64,000 nt of DNA from CAVVYV01 sp963752585 (GTDB taxonomy: Bacteria > Actinomycetota > Thermoleophilia > Solirubrobacterales > 70-9), in NCBI GenBank assembly GCA_963752585.1, contig CAVVYV010000001.1:186001-250000 (forward strand). The letters are read 5' to 3'. The notes under the pieces are model-generated. The model did not search any database and had not been told where the DNA came from. It worked only from the letters and a program-made list of their open reading frames with translations. Of this stretch, positions 27,724 through 36,870 are shown piece by piece. The translations under genes were made by a program, and so were the position numbers. The first letter of the stretch is position 1. Every line of letters begins with the position of its first letter.

Positions 27724-28671
27724 ATGAGCGAGCTCGAGCAGGCGGTGCGCGCCGTCGTCCGCGACTGCCTCGCCGTCCATGAGGGCGAGGAGGTTCTGGT
27801 GGTCTGCAACCCATCCACCCAGCGGATCGGCGAGGCGCTCCGGGCCGAAGCGGTGGAAGCGGGCGCCGACGCGGTGCTGATGGTGATCTCCGAGCGGGCG
27901 ACGCACGGCACCGAGCCGCCGCGCCCGGTGGCCGAGGCGATGGCGGCGGCCGACGTCGTCCTCGCTCCCACCGTGCAGTCGCTCTCGCATACCGCCGCTC
28001 GCAAGCGCGCCTCCGAGGCCGGCGCCCGGATCGCCACCCTGCCCGGGGTGACGGAGGAGATGCTGGCCCGGGTGATGAGCGCCGACATGGACGGCCTCCG
28101 CCGCAGGGGCCGGGCGGTTGCCGAGGCGCTCGACGATGCATCAGAGGCCCATCTCGCCGATGCCAACGGCACCGACCTCACCCTCGACCTCACCGGCCGG
28201 GCGGCGATCGCCGACGCCGGCGAGCTCACCGAGCCCGGCGCGTTCGGCAACCTGCCGTGCGGCGAGGGGTTCATCTCCCCGGCCGGCGGCAACGGCACCC
28301 TGGTCGTCGACGGCTCCCTTGCCGGAATCGGCCTCGTCGCCGAGCCGGTGGAGCTGGTGATCGAGGGAGGGCATCTGACCTCGGCCCGCGGCGGTCAGGG
28401 GATGGCGTTCATGGAGCTGCTCACCGAGCACGGCGAGGACGGCACCAACGTCGCCGAGCTCGGGATCGGCACCAACGAGAAGGCGATCGTGACCGGCGAG
28501 ATCCTCGAGGACGAGAAGATCCTCGGCAGCGCCCATGTCGCCTTCGGCGCGTCGGCGGGGATCGGCGGGACGGTGCAGGTGCCCGTCCACCTCGACTGCA
28601 TCGTGCTGAAGCCGACCTTGGAGCTGGACGGCGAGGCGATCGTCCGCGACGGCAAGTTGCTCGTCGAGTGA
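27724..28671 (+). CDS. Aminopeptidase, M29/leucyl-aminopeptidase-like
   Basis: 315 residues, intact. The C-terminal half carries family segments NLPCGEGFISP, AELGIGTNEKA, EKILGSAHVAFG and VHLDCIVLKPTLELDG, which supply Glu/His/Asp metal ligands in M29-like aminopeptidases and the related 2,5-dihydroxypyridine dioxygenases. The N-terminal half is a helical/Rossmann-like domain. Cytosolic. The stop overlaps the GTG of the next gene, indicating coupling with the formiminotransferase-like protein. Peptidase activity is the more likely of the two. Confidence 0.75.
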   Translation: MSELEQAVRAVVRDCLAVHEGEEVLVVCNPSTQRIGEALRAEAVEAGADAVLMVISERATHGTEPPRPVAEAMAAADVVLAPTVQSLSHTAARKRASEAGARIATLPGVTEEMLARVMSADMDGLRRRGRAVAEALDDASEAHLADANGTDLTLDLTGRAAIADAGELTEPGAFGNLPCGEGFISPAGGNGTLVVDGSLAGIGLVAEPVELVIEGGHLTSARGGQGMAFMELLTEHGEDGTNVAELGIGTNEKAIVTGEILEDEKILGSAHVAFGASAGIGGTVQVPVHLDCIVLKPTLELDGEAIVRDGKLLVE

Positions 28672-29573
28672 GCGAGCTCTCCCTAGTCGGCGTCCCCAAC
28701 TTCTCGGAGGGGCGCAACGAGCGGGTGATCGGCGCAATCCGCGCGACCCTGGGCGCGCATGCGCGGGTTCTCGATCTTCACAGCGACGCACACCACAACC
28801 GCAGCGTCTACACGATCGCCGCTCCGGAGACCAAGCTGAGCGAGGCGATGGTGGCGGGGGCGGCGCACGCGCTCGACCTGATCGACCTGCGCGGCCACCA
28901 GGGGCTCCATCCCCACATCGGTGCCCTCGACGTCTGTCCCGCGGTCTGGGCCTACGAGGAGCTTCGTGAGAGCTGCCGTGCGGCGGCACAGGCCGCGGCG
29001 GAGGGAATCGCGGCGCTGGGTATCCCGGTCTTCCTCTACGGCGAGCTCGCCTCGAGCCCCGAGCGCCATGAGCGGGCCTTCTTCCGCCGCGGCGGCCCCG
29101 CGGAGCTGGCGCGGCGGATGGAGTCGGGAGAGCTGGAACCCGACCTCGGGCCGCGCGAGCCTCACCCAAGCGCCGGGGCCACCCTGGTCACCGCCAGACC
29201 CGCGATGGTCGCGTTCAACGTCGAGCTCGATACCCCCAACCCCGAGATCGCCCGGGCGGTGGCGGAGGGTCTGCGCGAGGAGGGCGGCGGGCTGCCCGGC
29301 GTACGGGCCCTGGGCCTGCCCCGCGACGAGGGGTGCTGCCAGGTGTCGATCAACATCCACGATCCAAAGGCGGTGCCGCTGGCGAGGGTGGTGGGCGAGG
29401 TCACTCGACTTGCGGCCAAGCACGGGGCCCGCCCGCTCGAGGCCGAGCTGGTGGGGCTGGCGCCCGCGGCGGCGTTGAAGGGATATCCGGGCGAGCCGCC
29501 CATCCGCGGCTACGACCCCGAGGCCCACATCCTCGAGAACGTGCTCGACCGCTCGAATCTCGCGGACCGCTAG
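28668..29573 (+). CDS. Glutamate formiminotransferase-like protein
   Basis: 301 residues, single domain. VPNFSEGRNERVIGAI, HNRSVYTIAAPE, RGHQGLHPHIGALDVCPAVW and VAFNVELDTPNPEIARAVA are hallmarks of FtcD N-terminal formiminotransferase domains; the cyclodeaminase domain is absent. Transfers a formimino or formyl group to tetrahydrofolate. No histidine-degradation genes are nearby, so a 5-formyl-THF-related role is possible. GTG start overlaps the aminopeptidase stop (GTGA). Confidence 0.8.
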   Translation: MSELSLVGVPNFSEGRNERVIGAIRATLGAHARVLDLHSDAHHNRSVYTIAAPETKLSEAMVAGAAHALDLIDLRGHQGLHPHIGALDVCPAVWAYEELRESCRAAAQAAAEGIAALGIPVFLYGELASSPERHERAFFRRGGPAELARRMESGELEPDLGPREPHPSAGATLVTARPAMVAFNVELDTPNPEIARAVAEGLREEGGGLPGVRALGLPRDEGCCQVSINIHDPKAVPLARVVGEVTRLAAKHGARPLEAELVGLAPAAALKGYPGEPPIRGYDPEAHILENVLDRSNLADR

Positions 29574-29576
29574 ATT
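29571..29576 (+). promoter_or_regulatory. Leaderless-type -10 box TAGATT
   Basis: TAGATT overlaps the preceding stop codon and lies 7 nt before the ATG at 29584. Confidence 0.35.
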
Positions 29577-29583
29577 CAGCTCG

Positions 29584-29977
29584 ATGGCTCAGAGCAGGCA
29601 AAGGCGGCGCCGTAAGCACCGCGGCACCCAGGGCGGGCGGATCGACCGGCGCCCGGCGCGCGGGCGCCCGCGCAGCCGCGCCGAGGCGCGGGCTCGCGCC
29701 GGCCAGCGGAGCCGGAAGAAGCCGAGCGCGCGCGCAGGCCGGACCGCCCACCTGGCGCTCGGCGCTGCAGAAGTCGGTGATCGCGGGGGCGCTCTTCTTC
29801 GCCCTCCTCTTCCTCGCCTTCGGGCGGCCCCCGCTGCCCTCGGCTGGGATCGCCGTGCTGATGCTCGGCTTCTACGTGCCGATGAGCTTCCTCGTCGACC
29901 GCTTCTTCTACCAGCGCCGCCTCAGCCGGGAGGAGAAGGAGCGGCTGGAGCGGGCTCAGCGCAAGGCGGAGGAGTAG
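29584..29977 (+). CDS. Small membrane protein with highly basic N-terminus; frameshifted
   Basis: About 130 residues. The start MAQSRQRRRRKHRGTQGG is strongly basic. After a shift near 29740 the frame continues as KSVIAGALFFALLFLAFGR and GIAVLMLGFYVPMSFLVDRF, two membrane helices, then a charged end (LSREEKERLERAQRKAEE). Probably an inner-membrane hairpin with basic and charged ends in the cytosol. Function unknown. Four bases before the MBL hydrolase gene. Confidence 0.55.
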
Positions 29978-29980
29978 CCG

Positions 29981-30619
29981 ATGGACGTCCGGATGCTCAC
30001 CGTCGGCCCGGTCGGCGAGAACTGCTTCCTCTTCCGCGCCGACGGCTCCGAGCGGTCGCTGATCGTCGATCCCGGCGAGGAGGCCCCGCGGATCCTGAAG
30101 CTGGTCGAGGAGCTTGGGGTCTCGGTCGAGGGGATCCTGCTCACCCACACGCACTTCGACCACATCGGCGCGGTCGCCCCGGTCGCCGCGGCCACCGGGG
30201 CGCCGGTCTGGTGCCCGGAGATCGAGGTCCCGGTGCTCGCCGACATCAACTCCTTCGTTCCCTGGCCGGGCTTCGGGCCGTTCGAGAGCTACGACGCCGA
30301 CCACACGGTCTCGGGCGGCGAGAAGCTGGAGCTGGCGGGACTCGAGATCGACGTCATCTTCACCCCCGGTCACAGCCCCGGCCACGTCACCTACTCGATC
30401 CCCGCCGAGCAGGCGCTCTTCTCCGGCGACGTCCTCTTCCAGGGCTCGGTCGGCCGCACCGACCTCCCCGGCGGGGACTGGGGGACGCTGCTCTCCTCGA
30501 TCCGAACCTTGGTCGAGGACCACCCGCCGGAGACCACGGTCTACCCGGGCCACATGGGGATCACCACCCTGGGCGCCGAGCAAGCCTCAAACCCGTTCCT
30601 GGCCGAGCTGGCCAGATAA
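29981..30619 (+). CDS. Metallo-beta-lactamase-fold hydrolase (glyoxalase II-like)
   Basis: 212 residues. Metal motif THTHFDHIG (HxHxDH), then FTPGHSPGHVTYSI, LFSGDVLFQGSVGRTDLPGGD and VYPGHMGITTLG complete the binuclear site. These fit the glyoxalase-II / YcbL group that hydrolyses hydroxyacylglutathione-type thioesters or persulfides. Glutathione is absent in most actinobacteria, so the thiol is uncertain. Cytosolic. Confidence 0.85.
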   Translation: MDVRMLTVGPVGENCFLFRADGSERSLIVDPGEEAPRILKLVEELGVSVEGILLTHTHFDHIGAVAPVAAATGAPVWCPEIEVPVLADINSFVPWPGFGPFESYDADHTVSGGEKLELAGLEIDVIFTPGHSPGHVTYSIPAEQALFSGDVLFQGSVGRTDLPGGDWGTLLSSIRTLVEDHPPETTVYPGHMGITTLGAEQASNPFLAELAR

Positions 30620-30632
30620 CCGCGGCCGTCGC

Positions 30633-30638
30633 TAGGGT
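30633..30638 (+). promoter_or_regulatory. Leaderless-type -10 box TAGGGT upstream of hisS
   Basis: TAGGGT lies 9 nt before the hisS ATG at 30648. No Shine-Dalgarno. Confidence 0.5.
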
Positions 30639-30647
30639 CGGCTCGCG

Positions 30648-31910
30648 ATGAGCGAGAAGTTCAAGGCTCCCCGCGGCACCTTCGACGTCCTCCCCGAGCA
30701 GCAGCCGGTGCGGAGGCGGATCGAGCGGACCGCCCGCGAGATGCTGGAGGCGGCGGGCTACGGGAGGATCGATACCCCCGTCTTCGAGGAAACCGAGCTG
30801 TTCGCCCGCGGCGTCGGCGAGTCGACCGACATCGTCCAGAAGCAGATGTTCAGCTTCGAGGACCAGGGAGGACGGAGCCTCACCCTCCGCCCGGAGGCGA
30901 CGGCCTCGATCTGCCGCGCCTATCTCGAGCACGGCATGCACAAGCTCGCCCAGCCGGTGAAGCTCTGGGCCTCGGGGCCCTTCTTCCGCCACGAGCGCCC
31001 GCAGGCAGGCCGCTATCGCCAGTTCAACCAGGTCGACGCCGAGGTGATCGGCTCGGATTCGCCCCTGGTCGACGCGGAGCTGATCGTGCTGCTGCACGAT
31101 CTGCTCGCCGAGCTCGGGGTGGAGGGCGTCCGACTGCGCCTTGGCAGCCTCGGCTCGCCGGGTGCGCGCGCCGCATACCTCGAGGAGCTTCGCGCCTACC
31201 TGCGCTCGCACGAGCGCGATCTCTCCAAGGAGGTGCGCGAGCGAATCGACGCCAATCCACTGCGAGCGTTCGATGCCGATCACGAAGGCACCCGCAAGGT
31301 GATGGCGGAGGCGCCGACCATGCTCGACCACCTCGGCGACGAGGACGCCGAGCACTTCGCGGCCGTCCGGAAGCTGCTCGAGCGCGAGGGCGTCGCGTAT
31401 GACCTCGACCCGACCCTGGTCAGGGGACTCGACTACTACACCCGCACCGTGTTCGAGTTCGAGTGCGAGCGACTCGGGGCCCAATCCGGGCTGGGCGGCG
31501 GCGGCCGCTACGACGGGTTGATCGAGCAGCTCGGCGGGCAGCCGACCCCCGCCAACGGCTGGGCGCTCGGGATCGAGCGAGTGGCGCTCGCCCTCGGCGA
31601 GGAGGTGCCTGCGGCGGCTGCCCTCGTCTTCATCGTCGCCGAAGGGGATGCGCGCGACCGCGCCCTCGCCCTGGCGACGGAGCTCCGTCGCGCGGGCCTC
31701 GCCGCGGACCTCGACCTCGGCGGCCGGGCGATCAAGGGCCAGATGAAGCAGGCCGACCGCTCTGGTGCCCGCTACGCGCTGATCCTCGAGGACGGCGGGG
31801 CGCCGGTCCTCCGCGACATGCGCTCGGGCGAGCAGCGGGAGGTCGAGCCCGGGCGCCTCGCCGAGGAGATGACGCGAGGGCGCTCCGCAGGATGCGAGGG
31901 GGCTCCGTAG
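30648..31910 (+). CDS. hisS: Histidyl-tRNA synthetase
   Basis: 420 residues, intact. Class II motif 2 FFRHERPQAGRYRQFNQ, LTLRPEATASICRAYLEHG, the His-specific LVRGLDYYTRTVFEF and GLGGGGRYDGL, and a C-terminal anticodon-binding domain (LALATELRRAGLAADLDLGG). Charges tRNA-His in the cytosol. Followed by aspS 65 nt later, the usual bacterial order. Confidence 0.95.
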   Translation: MSEKFKAPRGTFDVLPEQQPVRRRIERTAREMLEAAGYGRIDTPVFEETELFARGVGESTDIVQKQMFSFEDQGGRSLTLRPEATASICRAYLEHGMHKLAQPVKLWASGPFFRHERPQAGRYRQFNQVDAEVIGSDSPLVDAELIVLLHDLLAELGVEGVRLRLGSLGSPGARAAYLEELRAYLRSHERDLSKEVRERIDANPLRAFDADHEGTRKVMAEAPTMLDHLGDEDAEHFAAVRKLLEREGVAYDLDPTLVRGLDYYTRTVFEFECERLGAQSGLGGGGRYDGLIEQLGGQPTPANGWALGIERVALALGEEVPAAAALVFIVAEGDARDRALALATELRRAGLAADLDLGGRAIKGQMKQADRSGARYALILEDGGAPVLRDMRSGEQREVEPGRLAEEMTRGRSAGCEGAP

Positions 31911-31953
31911 GAGCCACCCGTTTCATCAGATGAGGAGCGACCCGTTTGATAAG
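31910..31953 (+). repeat. Two near-identical 20-nt direct repeats between hisS and aspS
   Basis: Copies at 31910-31929 and 31934-31953 differ at three positions (core GGAGC-S-ACCCGTTT-S-AT-M-AG). The first overlaps the hisS stop codon. Possible protein-binding or untranslated-leader element before aspS. Confidence 0.6.
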
Positions 31954-31975
31954 TGAGTGACACACTCCCGTCGCG

Positions 31976-33774
31976 ATGAGCGACGGGTTCCCGGCCCTGC
32001 GGCCAAATGCGTACCGCGACGCCTGGTGCGGCCAGATCCTGTCCGATCGGGTCGGGTCGGAGGCGAGGGTGGCCGGCTGGGTGCACCGCCGCCGCGACCA
32101 CGGCGGCCTGATCTTCATCGACCTCCGCGACCGCACCGGGCTGGTCCAGCTGGTCTTCAACCCCGACGAGGCCGGCGGCGCGTTCGAGCTCGGCCACAAG
32201 CTCCGCGCCGAGGACGTCCTGAGCGCGGCGGGCGCGGTCGTGAAGCGCGATCCGGAGACGGTCAACCCGAAGCTCCCCACCGGCGAGGTCGAGATCAGGG
32301 TGAGCGAGGCGGAGCTGCTCGCCGACGCCGACACCCCTCCCTTCGAGATCGAGTCCTTCTCGGGCGAGGTCTCGGAGGAGAACCGGCTCGCGTTACCGCT
32401 ACCTCGACCTCCGCCGCGACCGGATGCGCGAGGCGATCGAGCTCCGCCACCGGGTCGACCGCCGCGATTCGCGAGTTCCTCTCCGGCGAGGGCTTCGTCG
32501 AGATCGAGACCCCGGTGCTCACCCGCTCCACCCCCGAGGGCGCCCGCGACTTCCTCGTCCCGAGCCGGCTCCAGCGCGGGTCCTTCTACGCCCTGCCCCA
32601 GTCGCCGCAGCTGTTCAAGCAGCTGCTGATGATCGGCGGCTTCGAGCGCTACTTCCAGATCGCCCGCTGCTTTCGCGACGAGGACCTGCGCGCCGACCGC
32701 CAGCCCGACTTCACCCAGCTCGACATCGAGATGTCCTTCGTCGACGCCGAGGACGTGATCGAGGTCAACCAGCGCCTGCTCGCCCACGTCCTCGGCGCTT
32801 CCGGGGTCGAGATCGAGCTGCCGATGCGCACGGCTCGCCTACGACGAGGCGATCGACCGCTACGGCACCGACAAGCCCGACCTCCGCTTCGGGCTCGAGC
32901 TCCACTCGCTGACCGAGGTCTTCCGGGAGTCCGAGTTCAAGGCGTTCCGGGGAGCGATCGAGGGTGGCGCCGTCGTCCGCGGCCTCAACGGCGGGCGCCG
33001 CGAGCTCTCCCGGGCGGAGCTCGACGGGCTCGTCGACGAGGCGACCGAGCTCGGCGCCAAGGGCCTGGTCTGGGCGGTGGTGGAGGCCGACGGCTGGCGC
33101 TCGCCGGTCGCCAAGTTCCTCTCCGAGGAGGAGACCTCCGCCGCGAACGAGGCGCTTGTCGGCGAGCGAGGGCGACGTCCTCCTCCTGGTCGCCGACCAG
33201 CCGCTCGATCTCGGCCGAGGTCCTCGGGGAGCTGCGCCGCCGGCTCGGAGCCCGCTGGGAGCTGATCGAGCCAGGCGCCCACGAGCTCACCTGGATCGTC
33301 GACTGGCCGCTGTTCGGCTGGAACGCGGAGGAGGAGCGCTGGGACCCGCAGAACCATCCCTTCACCGCGCCCGATGGCGAATTTGACCCGGATCACCCGG
33401 GAGCCGCCCGAGCCAAGGCATACGATGTCGTCTGGAACGGTTGGGAAATCGGCGGAGGCTCCATCCGCATCAACGATCCGGACCTTCAGCGCAAAGTGTT
33501 CGCTGCGATCGGCATCGATGAGGGACAGGCCGAGGAGCGCTTCGGCTTCCTGCTCGAAGCGCTTCGCTACGGCGCGCCGCCGCACGGCGGGATCGCCTAC
33601 GGCCTCGACCGGATCGTCGCTCTCCTCCACGGCTCGGACTCGATCCGCGACGTGATCGCCTTTCCCAAGACCGCCTCCGGCGGCGACCCGCTGACCGGCG
33701 CCCCGGCGCCGGTGGACGAGCGCCAGCTCCGCGATCTCGGACTCTCCCTGCGCGGGGGAGGCGGGAGGAGCTAG
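31976..33774 (+). CDS. aspS: Aspartyl-tRNA synthetase (bacterial type); frameshifted
   Basis: About 599 residues. OB-fold anticodon domain (EARVAGWVHRRRDHGGLIFIDL...), motif 2 FRDEDLRADRQPDFTQLD, bacterial GAD insertion domain (KGLVWAVVEADGWRSPVAKF), and motif 3 GGIAYGLDRIVALL. Five single-base insertions explain the breaks: near 32395, 32468, 32830, 33168 and 33212. Whether it is discriminating or also charges Asn-tRNA cannot be decided by eye. Confidence 0.9.
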
Positions 33775-33779
33775 GGAGA

Positions 33780-35224
33780 TGGCAGAGCGCGGCGGCGGCT
33801 GGTCCGGAGACGACGAGTTCGACGACTTCGACTGGACCGAGCCGCCGCCCGCGGCGCCGGCGCTCGCGCGAGACCGGCGAGGGCGAGTCGCTCTCCGCCG
33901 GAGTCGGCCGAACGCGCGGCGCTGGAGCGCGAGCTCGGGCTGCCGGTCGGGGTGAGAGCGACCCCTACGACGTCGGCGACTATCCAGGACGTGAGCGGGA
34001 GCCCGATTTCCCCGGCGGCGAGGAGAGCGGGTCGGCGACCGGCACGGCGGAGCGGCGGCGGAGCACGAGCGAGTACGAGCGGGTGGCGCGGCGGCCGCAT
34101 CCGACCGGCGAGCACCGCCGCCACCGCGACCTCCCGGCGAAGGTGCGCCGCCGCCAGGCGATCGCGGCTGGCGGAGTCGCCCTGCTCGTCGTCATCGGCC
34201 TGATCGTCCTGATCGGCGGCGGGGACGGGGAGGAGGAGGAGCCGCCGCTGCCGCTGAAGCGCGTGGTCGGCCAGACTATCGTCGGCAAGGTCGGCCAGCA
34301 GGGACCGAGCGAGCAGCTGCTTCGCAGCGTCAGGAAGGGCCGGCTCGGCGGCGTGATCATGGTGCCGCGCAACGAGCAGCACCCTCCAGCAGGACGTCGC
34401 GCCAGCTCCAGGAGGCCGCCAGGGCAGGGCGACAACCCGCCGCTGCTGGTCATGGTCGACCAGGAGGGCGGCGAGGTGAAGCGGCTTCCCGGCCCGCCCG
34501 ACCAAGCCCCGACACAGATCGGCGAGGGCGGCGACGCCGACCTCGCCCGCCAGCAGGGCGAGGCGACCGGCACCTACCTCGCCGGGCTCGGGGTGAACGT
34601 CGATCTGGCCCCGGTGCTCGACGTCGACCCGCTCGACGACCGCGGACACGATCGCCAACCGGACCTTCGGCGACGATCCCGAGCTGGTCTCCGAGCTCGG
34701 CGTCGCCTTCATCGAGGGCCTCCAGGGCGCAGGCGTCGCCGCCACCGCAAAGCACTTCCCGGGCCTCGGCCTCGCCACCGTCAACACCGATTTCGGCCCG
34801 GTGACGGTGGCGGCGACCGAGGAGGACATCAGCGGCGCCCTGCGTCCCGTTCCAGGACGCGATCGATGCCGGGGTGGACCTGGTGATGATATCGACCGCC
34901 TCCTATCCCGGCCTCGGATCGAGGAAGCCGGCGGCGCTGGCGCCGCCGGTCGTCCAGGGCATCCTGCGTGACCAGCTCGGCTTCGAGGGCGTGATCGTCA
35001 CCGACGATCTCGAGAGCGACGCGATCAGCGACGAGACCAACCCCGCCAACGCCGCCGTCGAGGCGCTGGCCGCGGGCAACGACCTCGCCCTCTTCGCCGG
35101 CTCAGCGCCGGCGGCGACCAGCGGCTTCGACGCGGTGGTGAAGGCGGCCAAGGCCGGCGAGCTCGACCGCAACGTGCTCGACCTGGCCTACGCGCGGGTC
35201 GCCACCCTGAAGGCGGGCCTGTAG
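33780..35224 (+). CDS. Glycoside hydrolase family 3 (NagZ-like beta-N-acetylhexosaminidase), membrane-anchored; frameshifted
   Basis: About 480 residues. Acidic N-terminus (GDDEFDDFDWTEPPP), basic segment, one membrane helix (AIAAGGVALLVVIGLIVLIGG), then the GH3 barrel: LLVMVDQEGGEVKRLPGPP, GLGVNVDLAPVLDV, TAKHFPGLG and the nucleophile segment GVIVTDDLESDAI. Several frame breaks between 33870 and 34860. Anchoring outside the membrane suggests action on cell-wall amino sugars rather than cytosolic recycling. Ends 45 nt before the next membrane protein. Confidence 0.75.
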
Positions 35225-35269
35225 GGTAGGGTGCCGCCCGTTCCCTCCCCAAGAAGGAGTTGAGAGTCG

Positions 35270-36291
35270 ATGAACGAGCTCCTCAGGCCTGACGACACCC
35301 GCGATGCGCTCCGCAGCATCGGCGCGCTGCTGTTCGGAATCGGGGTGCTGATGCTGCTGCTGCGGAAGGCGGCGATCGCGGACGACTACGCCGACGGAAT
35401 CGTCCTGATCTTCCTCGCGATCCCAGCGGTCCTCCTCTACGGCGGCTCGATCCGGATCGCTCGACGCGACCGGCGGGCTCCGTCCATGGCAGGCCGTCTG
35501 GAGCGTCTTCGGGCTGATCTTCGTCGCCCTGGCGCTGATCCAGTTCGTCACCGTGATCGACGAGACCCCGGACTCCTCGCTCAACCTCGCCTGGATCTTC
35601 GCCGTCGTCGCCGCCCTCGGCTTCTACGCCGGCGCAGTCAGGGGATCCGCTTCCAGCTGCTCGCCGGCGGGATCGCGCTGATCGTCGCCTGGTCGGAGCT
35701 CTGGAACAAGATCCTCGGCGACGAGGGGATCGGCGGCCACTTCGGCACCTACCGCGGCCTCCTCGGGATCCTCGCGATCGGCCTCCTCGCCGGCGCGCTC
35801 TATCTCTGGCGCACCAACCCGGGCGGCGAACGAGCAGGCGTCGAGCGCGGCCGGCACCACCGGCGACCCGGGCCTCTGGAAGGCCTCGGAGCTGCTCACG
35901 GCGGCTGGGGTGAGCGCCGTGATCGCCTGCTCGCTCGGGATCACCTCGTGCGTCAACCTGCATCCGCTGGCGACCACCTACGTGCAGCCGATCGACACCA
36001 CCGCTCTTCTGGGACTTCTGCTCCTGCTGATCTCGCTCGGGCTGGTCGGGATCGGCTCGCTGATCGGCGTTCGGGGGCCGGTCTACGTCGGCGCGATCGG
36101 GCTGTTCGTCTTCCTGATCATCGCCGGCCTGGATCTGGATTCGGACACCCCCGACCCGACCAAGATCGGCGCCTGGCCGATCGTGCTGCTTGTCATCGGC
36201 GCGGCTCGGGATCGGTCTCAGCCTGCGGAAGGAGGCGAGCCTCGGCGACGGGCCGCGGCGCTTCGTCGAGAACCTCCGGCGCGGCGGTTAG
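35270..36291 (+). CDS. Polytopic membrane protein, unknown function; frameshifted
   Basis: About 340 residues, read through breaks near 35490, 35640, 35830 and 36205. Ten or so hydrophobic segments, e.g. LLFGIGVLMLLLRKAA, IVLIFLAIPAVLLYGG, FGLIFVALALIQFVTVID, LLAGGIALIVAWSELWNKIL, TALLGLLLLLISLGLVGIG. Good Shine-Dalgarno (AAGGAG) 11 nt before ATG. Possibly a DUF2157-like family member; I cannot place it firmly. The cytosolic end reads GLSLRKEASLGDGPRRFVEN. Confidence 0.5.
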
Positions 36292-36310
36292 TGCCCGGAG
36301 GATGCGCTAG

Positions 36311-36675
36311 CTGACCGAGCCGCCGAAGGACGCCGGACGAGCTCGCTCGCCGCTTCCTCGCCGCCCTCAGCGAGGGCGACCGGACGGCGGTGGGCGAGCT
36401 CGTCCATCCCGAGGTCGAGATCCGGACCGAGCGCACCGTCCACCGCGGCCGGCGAGGCGGCGATGGAGTGGTCGGGGAAGGCCTTCGACAACCTGGTGCG
36501 CCGCTACGTCCCCACCTCGATCGAGCGGACCGAGGGCGGGGTGCTGGTGCGCGCCGAGGTTCAGTACGTCTGGCGCGAGTCCGGCGAGGTCGGCGACCGC
36601 TCCCCGGTCGCGATCGAGCTCGGGATTCGGGACGGTCTGATCTCCTCGTGGTTCCTGCTCGAGGAGCAGAGCTAA
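36311..36675 (+). CDS. SnoaL-like / NTF2-fold small protein; start obscured by frame errors
   Basis: About 120 residues. After correction the N-terminal helix reads ELARRFLAALSEGDRTAVGE, then VHPEVEIRTERTVHRGREAA, typical of SnoaL-like NTF2 proteins, and a C-terminal beta sheet ending GLISSWFLLEEQS. An extra G near 36335 and another near 36450 break the frame; the presumed start lies around 36311, where the frame has CTG and no good start codon. Function unknown; the family includes cyclases, isomerases and ligand-binding proteins. Confidence 0.55.
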
Positions 36676-36870
36676 CCTACGGGCAAGGCCCGAGCCTGTA
36701 CGCCAACCGCTCCAAACGTTGACCCAACACAACTGGCTTGGGGGTCGATTTCCGGAGGTCCCTCGGGGTCGCCGGTAGACCACCACCTATGCGACACGGG
36801 TTACCAAGCCGGAGCGGCAACGGCAGGCTGGAGCCTCCTAACCGGGGTGGAGCCACCTAAGCTTCGGCGC
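36676..36870. other. 195-bp gap before the scaffold-MnmA gene with possible structured RNA
   Basis: No gene seen. Lower GC at 36690-36740. CTGGCTTGG at 36733-36741 pairs with CCAAGCCGG at 36804-36812 (one wobble pair), enclosing about 60 nt. Near the downstream gene two 16-nt direct repeats (CTGGAGCCTCCTAACC and GTGGAGCCACCTAAGC) each contain a TAA box. It does not fit a tRNA because no T-arm is present. Confidence 0.4.
36858..36863 (+). promoter_or_regulatory. Leaderless-type -10 box TAAGCT upstream of the scaffold-MnmA gene
   Basis: TAAGCT lies 7 nt before the GTG at 36871, which supports that start codon and therefore inclusion of the scaffold domain. Confidence 0.45.

Noticed and set aside
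36733..36812. Possible tRNA in the gap before mnmA (helix of tRNA-like length)
   Set aside because: There is no T-arm with a TTC loop and no plausible anticodon arm on either strand.
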